11,015 nt of DNA from an uncultured Collinsella sp. (GTDB lineage: Bacteria > Actinomycetota > Coriobacteriia > Coriobacteriales > Coriobacteriaceae). A model generated the notes under the pieces. That model worked only from the letters and a program-made list of their open reading frames with translations, was not told where the DNA came from and searched no databases. Location of the stretch: the NCBI GenBank assembly GCA_900550735.1, contig URTD01000053.1, forward strand, positions 1 through 11,015, read 5' to 3'. This document shows positions 1-6,491 of this stretch, piece after piece. Every line of letters begins with the position of its first letter. Position 1 is the first letter of the stretch. The translations under genes and the position numbers were made by a program.

Positions 1-148
1 GGCCGCCACGGCTGGATTAGACACTCACCATTGTCGGCCTGATCCGCGGACTTTCATGCCGGGGGCTCCCAATGTTTTTATGTCCTGCTCATATCGTCTC
101 TGCCGGCAGTCGGGGACACTCCTTGCGCCAGCGTTGCATCGAATGCTC
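1..148. other. Left edge, no recognisable gene
   Basis: I see no coding region I can defend here. The open frames that cross this stretch run straight through the inverted-repeat array to the right, and their products are Arg/Pro/Ser-rich with no recognisable family. The first bases could be the tail or the upstream region of a gene outside the window, but nothing shows which. No tRNA or promoter was recognised. Confidence 0.4.
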
Positions 149-319
149 GGGAAAATACGAGCCGGTATTTGGCCGAATAGTGGGTCGCGGTTTCCGGATG
201 GGGTGGGTTGCGGAAAGCGCGACCCGGAATATTGCTCTGAAACGGGATGCCGTTTCCCGACAAGGCTCAACCGGAAAGCGCATCCCATTCTGAGGCGGCA
301 AAACGGGATGCGCTTTCCG
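149..319. repeat. Array of six alternating 15-base inverted half-sites (REP/BIME-like)
   Basis: Six 15-base units start at 149, 182, 211, 244, 272 and 305, alternating in orientation. Forward units read CGGAAAGCGCATCCC (272) and CGGAAAGCGCGACCC (211). Reverse units read GGGATGCGCTTTCCG (305), GGGATGCCGTTTCCC (244) and GGGTCGCGGTTTCCG (182). The unit at 149 is more diverged, matching the 211 unit at about 10 of 15 positions. Start-to-start steps are 33, 29, 33, 28 and 33 bases, so the full period is about 61-62. The units at 272 and 305 are perfect reverse complements and can form a 15-bp stem. The units at 182 and 211 pair at 14 of 15. The array lies just downstream of the HAD phosphatase gene. 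The layout resembles repetitive extragenic palindromes arranged as BIMEs. Function is unknown: mRNA 3'-end protection, a protein-binding array or a mobile repeat are all possible. Confidence 0.75.
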
Positions 320-359
320 CGCGACAGAATCTATGCAGCCGTGTTGAGCGACAGCCCCG

Positions 360-1028
360 CTACTCGCCCAGGATTAGCGCCGCGAGCTCGTCCTGGGTGT
401 CCACCACGTAGTCGGCGCCAGCGGCTTCCAGCTCTGCGCGGCCGCGGAAGCCCCAGGTGACACCCGCGCTCTTGAGGCCGGCGTTGTGACCGGTCAGGAT
501 ATCGACATTGGAATCGCCTACATAGAGTGTGGTTGCCGGGTCGGCGCCTAGCTCTTTCATCACGTGCAGCGTAACAGGTGCCTCGGGCTTGGGAGGAAAC
601 GCATCGACGCGGCCCTGCACCAGCGCAAAGCGCTCGGAACCAAAGTATTTCTCGATAAGCGGAACCGCCGAGACGTGGTCCTTGTTAGTGAGCACGGCAA
701 GCTGCACACCCGCGGTGCGCAGGCGGTCGAGCATCTCGATCGTACCGGCGTACGGTGCGGTGTGGTCTTCCTTGTGCTCGCCGTAATAAGCCCTAAACTC
801 GGCAAGCGTCTGCTCAAACATACGGCCGTCGCCCGCATACTCGGCGGGCATAAAGCGCTCGACCAGCTTGAGCATGCCGTTTCCCACCTTGTAGCGGTAC
901 TCGTCTACGGCAAACGTGGGCCAGCCGTGCATCTCGCAGGTATGGTTGCCGGCGGCTGCCAGGTCCTCGAGCGTGTTGAGGATGGTGCCGTCTAAATCAA
1001 AAATCACATGGGAAAAAGCTGCTGCCAT
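360..1028 (-). CDS. HAD-superfamily hydrolase, phosphoglycolate phosphatase-like
   Basis: Predicted 222-residue cytosolic Mg-dependent phosphatase of HAD subfamily I. Motif I is DLDGT with nucleophile Asp11 and acid/base Asp13. Motif II is Thr114 in VLTNK, motif III is Lys147 in FPPKPEAP, and motif IV is Asp172/Asp176 in GDSNVDI. The helical cap lies at about residues 17-90. Length and motif spacing fit the Gph/PGP group, whose members remove phosphate from 2-phosphoglycolate or other small phosphoesters; the substrate cannot be read from sequence. The start at 1028 is chosen because it gives the normal N-terminus just before motif I and has GGGAG six bases upstream. The longer frame to 1214 would run into hypE. 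It lies 125 bases downstream of hypE on the same strand and could be cotranscribed, but it has no known role in hydrogenase maturation. Confidence 0.88.
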   Translation of the reverse strand: MAAAFSHVIFDLDGTILNTLEDLAAAGNHTCEMHGWPTFAVDEYRYKVGNGMLKLVERFMPAEYAGDGRMFEQTLAEFRAYYGEHKEDHTAPYAGTIEMLDRLRTAGVQLAVLTNKDHVSAVPLIEKYFGSERFALVQGRVDAFPPKPEAPVTLHVMKELGADPATTLYVGDSNVDILTGHNAGLKSAGVTWGFRGRAELEAAGADYVVDTQDELAALILGE

Positions 1029-1153
1029 GGGTGCTCCCGCCGTTTGGGTTATAGGACGCACCCATGATAACGGGCTGGCGTGTCGGGCATGTTTGAAATC
1101 TGAACAACTTTGACTGCCGTGTATCGGGCCGCGCTGCCCGACCATCTCTGTCG

Positions 1154-2188
1154 TTAGCAAATTCTCGGCAGCTGCTCTCCTACGAGCATGTCGAGGATGC
1201 GGGTCGAGCCCCAACCGGTACGTACGCGCACGGCGGGGCGGGCGTCCTCGGCAAGCGGCAGCACGCGACCGATAATGGCGGCATTCTCGCCGTAGCGCGC
1301 GGCGCGCATGGCGGCCAGCACGGCATCGGCCCGCTCGGCCGGCACCACGGCAACCATCTTGCCCTCGTTTGCCACCTGCAGAACGTCGTAGCCGAGCATC
1401 TCGCAGGCGGCCTGCACGTCGGGGCGCACGGGCACGGCATCCTCGTCGATCTCCATGGCAACACCGCTGGCCTGGGCAAACTCGTTAAGCGTCGAGGCCA
1501 GGCCACCGCGCGTGGGGTCGCGGAAGCAGCGTGTGTCGGGTGCTGCGGCAAGCACATCGGCAATCAGGTGGTTGAGCGGCGCGGCATCGCTTTCGATGGC
1601 GCTCGAAAACGCCAAGCCCTCGCGTTGGCTCATGATGGCGATGCCGTGGTCGCCGAGTGTGCCCGACACCAGGATGACGTCGCCGGGCCGGCAGTTGGCA
1701 CCGCTGAGCGTCACGCCTGCGGGCACCTCGCCTACGCCAGCGGTATTGATGTAGACGCCGTCGGCACCGCCACGCTCGACCACCTTGGTGTCGCCGGTGA
1801 TAATCTTCACGCCTGCCTCATGTGCCGTTTCGGCCATGGTCTGCACAATCTGGCGCAGCTTGTCCATGGGATAGCCCTCTTCGAGGATAAAGCCGCATGA
1901 GAGGTAGCGCACGTTAGCGCCCGAGGTCGCGACGTCGTTGACGGTTCCGCACACGGCGAGTCGGCCGATATTGCCGCCGGGGAAGAACTGCGGCGAGACT
2001 ACAAAGCTGTCGGTCGACATGGCGATGCGCCCGCTCGCGGGCAGCGCAGCGACGCCGGCATCGTTGCCCTCGAGCAGTTCGGGCGACCCAAAGGCATCCA
2101 AAAAGACCTCATCGATGATGCGTTTCATCATCTGGCCGCCAGAGCCGTGGCCCAACAGGACAGTGCTATCGGTGGCAGTACGGGACAT
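1154..2188 (-). CDS. hypE: Hydrogenase maturation protein HypE (carbamoyl dehydratase)
   Basis: Predicted 344-residue cytosolic protein of the PurM/SelD-like ATP-binding family. HypE accepts a carbamoyl group from HypF on its C-terminal Cys and dehydrates it with ATP to a thiocyanate, the source of the cyanide ligands of the [NiFe]-hydrogenase iron. Seen in the sequence: the N-terminal GHGSGG (13-18), the conserved GGNIGRLAVCGTVND block (71-85), DPTRGG (224-229), and the terminal PRIC with Cys344 as the very last residue, as the mechanism requires. The ATG at 2188 has GGAG eight bases upstream. It is the last hyp gene of the block, separated from hypD by 214 bases that hold a long hairpin, so its expression may be uncoupled from hypD. 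Length and motifs are typical and nothing looks broken. Confidence 0.97.
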   Translation of the reverse strand: MSRTATDSTVLLGHGSGGQMMKRIIDEVFLDAFGSPELLEGNDAGVAALPASGRIAMSTDSFVVSPQFFPGGNIGRLAVCGTVNDVATSGANVRYLSCGFILEEGYPMDKLRQIVQTMAETAHEAGVKIITGDTKVVERGGADGVYINTAGVGEVPAGVTLSGANCRPGDVILVSGTLGDHGIAIMSQREGLAFSSAIESDAAPLNHLIADVLAAAPDTRCFRDPTRGGLASTLNEFAQASGVAMEIDEDAVPVRPDVQAACEMLGYDVLQVANEGKMVAVVPAERADAVLAAMRAARYGENAAIIGRVLPLAEDARPAVRVRTGWGSTRILDMLVGEQLPRIC

Positions 2189-2261
2189 ATCGAAAACTCC
2201 AATCGTGGGGGGTCGGCAATAGCTGAGTGTGGCAGAATCGATGTTAAGTAAAAGTCAGCGA

Positions 2262-2359
2262 GCGCCATTCAGGCGAAGTGAGTTGCCTTGAAAGAGGAGG
2301 CTGCTGGGCTTTTGCCCGCAGCCGACGATTGAAAGGCAAATCGCTCGCCTGAATGGCGC
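2262..2359 (-). repeat. 98-base interrupted hairpin between hypD and hypE
   Basis: Three nested pairs of arms share one centre. The outer arms are GCGCCATTCAGGCGA at 2262-2276 and its perfect reverse complement at 2345-2359. The middle arms are TTGCCTT at 2283-2289 and AAGGCAA at 2333-2339. The inner arms are 2299-2309 and 2314-2323, pairing with a one-base bulge around a TTTT loop. In the direction of hypD-hypE transcription the structure is followed by a short T-rich stretch (GACTTTTACTT), weak for an intrinsic terminator. A second GC-only 6-bp hairpin (2375-2380 with 2391-2396) sits six bases after the hypD stop codon. The structure could attenuate hypE, protect the hypD mRNA end or be a mobile palindromic element. 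I do not recognise it as a known riboswitch. Confidence 0.7.
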
Positions 2360-2402
2360 GCAGCGTCGACCGGCCCGCCGTTCGTTAGAGCGGCGGAACC
2401 CA

Positions 2403-3515
2403 TTAGCCTCGGTAGCGGAAATATGCTGCACAGCTGCCCTCGGAACTCACCATGCAGGGGCCGATGGGATGCTCGGGTGTACAAGCGCGGCCGAACAGAG
2501 GGCAGTCGCTCGGCGTAATGGCCCCGCGCAGCACGTCGCCGCAGCGGCACCCACGCGGCTCGACCGTCGTCTCAACGGGCACGTCAAAGCGAGTGCGGGC
2601 ATCAAAGCGCGAGAACTCGGGGCGGATGGAAAGGCCCGAGTTGGCAATCGGCCCCAGCCCGCGCCACGTGGTGTCGCATGGCTCAAACACCTGCTCGACC
2701 AGCTGGCGCGCCACGGGGTTGCCGTCTGCGTTGACGCCACGGCGGTAGGCGTTGTCGATTGCGGGCTGCCCCTCAACAACCATCTGGACCAGCATGCAGA
2801 TGCCCTGCAGAATATCGACCGGCTCAAATCCGGTGACTACGCCTGGGGTCTCGAACTCATCGACCAAAAAGTCAAAGGGGGCTAAGCCCGTGATGGTGGC
2901 GACGTGTCCCGGAAGGATAAGGCCGTCGATAGTGGTCTCGGGATCGTTGGCGATGGCGCGCAGCGCCGGCGGCGTGGTCTTGTGGGCGCAATAGACCGAG
3001 AAGTTCTGGAGTCCGCGTGCATCGGCCTCCAAAATGGCGGCGGCGATGGTGGGCGTCGTGGTCTCAAAGCCGACGCCCATAAAGATGACCGGGCGATCGG
3101 GGTTGTGTTCGGCGATATCGAGTGCATCGAGCGGGGAGTACACAATGCGAATATCGCGCCCCGCCGCCTTTTGCGCGGCGAGCGAGGTAGACGACCCGGG
3201 CACGCGCATCATGTCGCCAAAGGTGGTGATGATGGCGCCGTCCATCTTGGCGAGCGCGATTGCATGGTCGATATCGCGGTTGGCGGTAACACAGACGGGG
3301 CAACCCGGACCGCTCAGCAGTTTGAGCCCGGCAGGCATAATGGAGCGAAAGCCATAGCGACCGATGCTCACGGTGTGCGTGCCGCAGACTTCCATAAGGT
3401 TGATGGTGCGGTCGCCGACGAGTTCACGGATGCGCTCGATGAGCTCGCGAGCCAGCTTGGGATCGCGGAATGCCGAGAAGTCGATACCGGAGCGAGCCGG
3501 CTGTCCGGCCGCCAC
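2403..3515 (-). CDS. hypD: Hydrogenase maturation protein HypD (Fe-S scaffold)
   Basis: Predicted 370-residue cytosolic iron-sulfur protein. With HypC it forms the scaffold on which the Fe(CN)2CO group of [NiFe]-hydrogenase is built, receiving cyanide from HypE. Seen in the sequence: CGTHT with Cys44, GCPVC with Cys72 and Cys75, GVGFETTTP (147-155), CAHKTTPP (176-183), and a Cys-rich C-terminus (Cys323, 325, 338, 345, 354, 362) that in this family supplies the [4Fe-4S] ligands. The start is a GTG at 3515 whose first base is the last base of the hypC TAG stop (TAGTG), which points to translational coupling. No ATG lies near the expected N-terminus, and the resulting length is normal for HypD. 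It is followed by 214 non-coding bases and then hypE. Confidence 0.97.
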   Translation of the reverse strand: MAAGQPARSGIDFSAFRDPKLARELIERIRELVGDRTINLMEVCGTHTVSIGRYGFRSIMPAGLKLLSGPGCPVCVTANRDIDHAIALAKMDGAIITTFGDMMRVPGSSTSLAAQKAAGRDIRIVYSPLDALDIAEHNPDRPVIFMGVGFETTTPTIAAAILEADARGLQNFSVYCAHKTTPPALRAIANDPETTIDGLILPGHVATITGLAPFDFLVDEFETPGVVTGFEPVDILQGICMLVQMVVEGQPAIDNAYRRGVNADGNPVARQLVEQVFEPCDTTWRGLGPIANSGLSIRPEFSRFDARTRFDVPVETTVEPRGCRCGDVLRGAITPSDCPLFGRACTPEHPIGPCMVSSEGSCAAYFRYRG

Positions 3516-3775
3516 TAGTAAGCCTCGGCCGGGTTGGTGGCCAGCTGGTCTTCTTCGACCAGTTCGGTCATGGTGTTGACCAGGTCGAGCGTCTCCTGCG
3601 CCTCCTGCTCGTCGACAATCTGAATGCCAAAGCCGGCGTGCACGAGAATATAGTCGCCTACCTGTGCCGTCGGCACGAGGCGCAGCGAAACGGGGCGCTC
3701 GATGCCCATCATGTCGACGGTCGCCTTAAGGTCGTCGTCGCGTTTGACCACTTTACCGGGAACGGCAAGGCACAT
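3515..3775 (-). CDS. hypC: Hydrogenase maturation chaperone HypC
   Basis: Predicted 86-residue protein of the HypC/HupF family. It begins MCLAVPGKV: Cys2, exposed after removal of Met1, is the family's essential residue, which binds the iron fragment together with HypD and then the hydrogenase large-subunit precursor. An OB-fold-like barrel (VGDYILVHAGFGIQIVDEQEA, about residues 39-59) is followed by an acidic helical tail. The start at 3775 has AAAAGGGGA just upstream. Its stop overlaps the hypD GTG by one base, so HypC and HypD are probably made in matched amounts. It begins 131 bases after the hypF stop; that gap carries two palindromes and may contain a separate promoter. Length is as expected (80-100 residues). 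Confidence 0.97.
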   Translation of the reverse strand: MCLAVPGKVVKRDDDLKATVDMMGIERPVSLRLVPTAQVGDYILVHAGFGIQIVDEQEAQETLDLVNTMTELVEEDQLATNPAEAY

Positions 3776-3806
3776 AATGTTCCCCTTTTATACGTTTTGC
3801 GCTGGA

Positions 3807-3835
3807 TAGGCGCCTAATTACCCATCAGTTGATGG
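3807..3835. promoter_or_regulatory. Two palindromes in the hypF-hypC gap, possible operator
   Basis: The perfect 10-base palindrome TAGGCGCCTA lies at 3807-3816, and CCATCAGTTGATGG (6-base arms, 2-base spacer) at 3822-3835. They are 31-60 bases upstream of the hypC start codon. A TATAAA on the minus strand lies between them and hypC, but it abuts the ribosome-binding site and is a poor promoter candidate. Size and position suit a dimeric repressor site. Neither matches the E. coli NikR operator, so the binding protein is unknown. Confidence 0.3.
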
Positions 3836-3906
3836 TAGCGCTCGCAGGAGTCACGAGCAAACGCGTTACACCTGTGAGACGGCGGCGCGCAGGCTGGCAA
3901 AACAGC

Positions 3907-6375
3907 CTATCGCGATGCTGTCTGCGCGAGGCGAGCGCGAGCGATGACGGCCTGACCGTAGGCGATACAGCCGTCGTTGACGGGCACGGAGCGGGGAATC
4001 AAGACAGTGAGACCCATGCTTTTGAGCTCGCGGGTGAGGAGCTGAAGCAAAAGTCGGTTCATGAACACGCCGCCCGAGAGCGCGACGGTGTCGAGGCCTT
4101 CACGGGCGCAGATTTCGCGTGCGATTCGTGCCGAGGAGCGCGCGATGGTGACGTGGAAGTCGAGCGCGAGCTTGCCGGCGGGCACGCCGGTCCTGATTCC
4201 CTCCAAAAGCGCCTCAAAAAGCGGTCTGGAGTTCAGAACATGGCAGTCGTCCGGACGGGATGATTCGGTTACGGAAAAGCTGACCATATTGCCGGTGGGG
4301 CAGGCACTTTCACTGCTGAACGCGCGCCAGGCGGCGGCTTCGAGTTCTATGGCGGGTTCGCCCTCGTAGGTTGCCTTGTCGCAGATGCCCAGAATTGCTG
4401 CCGCGGCATCAAAGAGACGTCCCATGCTGCTGGTACGCGGGCTGTTGATGCCGCGCTCAATCATGGTGGCTGTCACGCTACGCGTTTGCTCGTCGAGGCT
4501 GTCCAAAAGCTGAGCGGCGCCTGGGTGCTCGAGTAGGCCGAGTTCGCTAAGCAGGGCAAAGGCGTTGCGTCGAGCGTCGCGTACGGAGGCCGCCCCGCCG
4601 GGGAGCGCCCAGGTGAGCAAATGCGCGGTGCGCTCAAAGCCGTCAAGGCTGGCAACAAGAAACTCGCCGCCCCAAATGGTCCCATCGGTGCCGGCGCCGG
4701 TGCCGTCGAAGGCGATGCCAAGGACACGCGTGTCGGTTGTAAGCTGGCCCGCGGCGATGGCCTCGGCCATTACGCTCGCGATATGCGCATGATGGTGCTG
4801 CACTTCGACGAGCGGCAGATTGCATTTTCGCGCCTGCTCGCGCGCCCACTGGTCCGATAGATAGCTGGGGTGTAAATCGCAGGCCAAGGCGGCGGGCGCC
4901 AAGTCAAAGAGATCTTCCAAGCGCGTGCGCGCGGCGTTCCAGGCATCGAAGGTCCCGCCGTTTTCAACATCGCCGATATGCTGCGACACAAAACAGGTTG
5001 CCTCGCCGTTCGTCCCTTCGCGCGTGAGCGCAATCGTGGCCTTTTGTTGTGGCCCGCAGGCGAGCACGCAGGACGGAGCGCCGTCGAGCGCCGGCAACGG
5101 CAGCGGCTGGGGTGCATATCCGCGGGCACGGCGCACGGGCATAATGGCGCCGTTGACCACGCGCACCACGGAGTCGTCGTAGCGCGAGAGGATCGCGCGG
5201 TCGTTGCCGAGTAGCGCATCAGCAATGCCGGCGGCAACGAGGCGCTCCCAGGCAAGGTCGTCATCGGTCTCGATGGGCTCTTCGCTCAGGTTTCCGCTGG
5301 TCATGACGAGTGCGTGCACACCGCGGGCTTCTGCTGCGGCAAGCAACAGATGCTGAAGCGGGGTGTAGGGGAGCATAACGCCGAGCTCGGGAAGGTCGTG
5401 CGCGACGGACGGCGCGAGCGCGAGGGCGTCGGGGGAGCCGCCGCTCTCGCAAACAGCACGTCGGCGCAGCAGCACAATGGGGCGAATGCTGCCGGCCAGC
5501 AAGCCGCGCTCAACGTCGTTGACATGGCACAGGCGTTCAACGTCGGCAAGGTCGCGCACCATAACGGCAAGCGGCTTGTTGCTGCGGCGTTTGCGACGAC
5601 GAAGCTCGGCTACCGCCTGCTCGTTGGAGGCGTCACATGCCAAGTGAAATCCGCCCAGGCCCTTGATGGCGACGATGCCACCGCTGGCCAGCAGCTCAAC
5701 GCAGCGCTCGATGATAGCGTCGCTGGCCTCGCGTGTGGTGCCGACGGCCGGTGTCGCGGACGAATTCCCGCACGCATCGCCGTTCACAGCCTCACGCCAC
5801 GTAATATGCGGCCCGCAATCAAAGCAGGCATCGGGCTGCGCGTGAAAACGCCGGTCGAGTGGGTCGGCATACTCCGCGGCACACTTGGGACACATGGGGA
5901 AACGGTCCATCGATGTGGCCGCTCGATCGTAAGGCAGCGAGCGGATGATGGTAAAGCGCGGTCCGCAGTTAGTGCAGTTGATAAAGGGGTAGTGATAGCG
6001 TCGGTCGGCGGGATCGAACAACTCGCGCAGGCAATCGTCACAGGTGGCGATATCGGGCGAGACAAGTGTGGTGTGCGCGGTCTGGTCCTGCGACGCCACA
6101 ATGTGAAAGCCCTGCTCATCGGCAGTGCTCCAACCGCCAGGCTCCAAATCCGCAATATCGACTCGCTCAACGCGAGCCGCCGCGGGCGCATGCTCAGAAA
6201 GCGCAGCGACAAATCCGTCAACCGCCTCGGCACAAGCGTGCGCCTCGATATGCACGCCGTCGCCCGCATTGAGCACCCATCCGCAAATGCCATGCGCCAT
6301 GGCCTCGCGATACACAAACGGTCGCATGCCAACGCCCTGCACAATGCCCGTCACATGAATATGCACATGCCGCAT
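3907..6375 (-). CDS. hypF: Carbamoyltransferase HypF
   Basis: Predicted 822-residue cytosolic enzyme that uses carbamoyl phosphate and ATP to carbamoylate the C-terminal Cys of HypE, the first step of cyanide-ligand synthesis. All four parts are visible. An acylphosphatase-like domain spans about 1-92 (VTGIVQGVGMRPFVYREA at 8-25). Two zinc fingers are CxxC-x18-CxxC (Cys112/115/134/137 and Cys162/165/184/187). A YrdC-like domain spans about 220-415 (KRRSNKPLAVMVR, LPYTPLQHLL, MTSGNLSEEP). A Kae1-like domain spans about 435-815 (HHHAHIAS at 527-534, DGTGAGTDGTIWGGEF, ALSGGVFMN, DGCIAYGQ). The start at 6375 has GAGGGG six bases upstream and gives the usual N-terminus; an in-frame ATG at 6402 would lie inside a palindrome. 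Extra residues around 196-220 and 685-715 make it longer than the E. coli protein. Confidence 0.97.
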   Translation of the reverse strand: MRHVHIHVTGIVQGVGMRPFVYREAMAHGICGWVLNAGDGVHIEAHACAEAVDGFVAALSEHAPAAARVERVDIADLEPGGWSTADEQGFHIVASQDQTAHTTLVSPDIATCDDCLRELFDPADRRYHYPFINCTNCGPRFTIIRSLPYDRAATSMDRFPMCPKCAAEYADPLDRRFHAQPDACFDCGPHITWREAVNGDACGNSSATPAVGTTREASDAIIERCVELLASGGIVAIKGLGGFHLACDASNEQAVAELRRRKRRSNKPLAVMVRDLADVERLCHVNDVERGLLAGSIRPIVLLRRRAVCESGGSPDALALAPSVAHDLPELGVMLPYTPLQHLLLAAAEARGVHALVMTSGNLSEEPIETDDDLAWERLVAAGIADALLGNDRAILSRYDDSVVRVVNGAIMPVRRARGYAPQPLPLPALDGAPSCVLACGPQQKATIALTREGTNGEATCFVSQHIGDVENGGTFDAWNAARTRLEDLFDLAPAALACDLHPSYLSDQWAREQARKCNLPLVEVQHHHAHIASVMAEAIAAGQLTTDTRVLGIAFDGTGAGTDGTIWGGEFLVASLDGFERTAHLLTWALPGGAASVRDARRNAFALLSELGLLEHPGAAQLLDSLDEQTRSVTATMIERGINSPRTSSMGRLFDAAAAILGICDKATYEGEPAIELEAAAWRAFSSESACPTGNMVSFSVTESSRPDDCHVLNSRPLFEALLEGIRTGVPAGKLALDFHVTIARSSARIAREICAREGLDTVALSGGVFMNRLLLQLLTRELKSMGLTVLIPRSVPVNDGCIAYGQAVIARARLAQTASR

Positions 6376-6398
6376 GCGACACCCCTCATCAAAACCGA

Positions 6399-6473
6399 CC
6401 AAAAAGGGACAGGTTTATTTTGGTAGGTAAAACGCTAAACCTGCCAAAACAAACCTGTCCCTTTTTGGCAGGT
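6399..6473. repeat. Long palindrome with two competing foldings between nikR and hypF
   Basis: Arms of 30 bases at 6399-6428 and 6439-6468 match as inverted repeats at 28 of 30 positions around a 10-base loop. The outer part is CCAAAAAGGGACAGGTTT. A second inverted repeat reuses the right arm: ACCTGCCAAAA at 6439-6449 pairs with TTTTGGCAGGT at 6463-6473, so the two hairpins exclude each other. The GGGACAGG/CCTGTCCC core is flanked by A5 and T5, so it could act as a terminator on either strand. It fills most of the 116-base gap and ends 24 bases before the hypF start codon. It may be a terminator/attenuator controlling read-through from nikR into hypF, or a REP-type mobile palindrome; a high copy number in the genome would favour the latter. 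Confidence 0.7.
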
Positions 6474-6491
6474 GCGCTGCGGGAAATTCCG

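Noticed and set aside
149..319. CRISPR array
   Set aside because: Repeats are only 15 bases and alternate in orientation, and spacers are 13-18 bases; a CRISPR has same-direction repeats of about 28-37 bases with longer spacers.
56..460. 134-codon plus-strand open frame at the left edge
   Set aside because: It runs through the inverted-repeat array and into the 3' end of the phosphatase gene; Arg/Pro-rich composition, no family resemblance.
1124..1141. Terminator after hypE (TCGGGC paired with GCCCGA)
   Set aside because: Only a 6-bp stem and no T-tract on the minus strand, so read-through into the phosphatase gene cannot be excluded.
1029..1214. N-terminal extension of the phosphatase to 1214
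   Set aside because: It would overlap the hypE end and add residues not found in the HAD family; the ATG at 1028 has a good ribosome-binding site.
2904..3518. 204-codon plus-strand open frame opposite hypD
   Set aside because: Antisense shadow of hypD; the hypD frame carries all family motifs.
5314..6426. 370-codon plus-strand open frame opposite hypF
   Set aside because: It is a shadow of hypF caused by GC-rich codon bias; the product has no recognisable motif and the HypF motifs on the other strand are complete.
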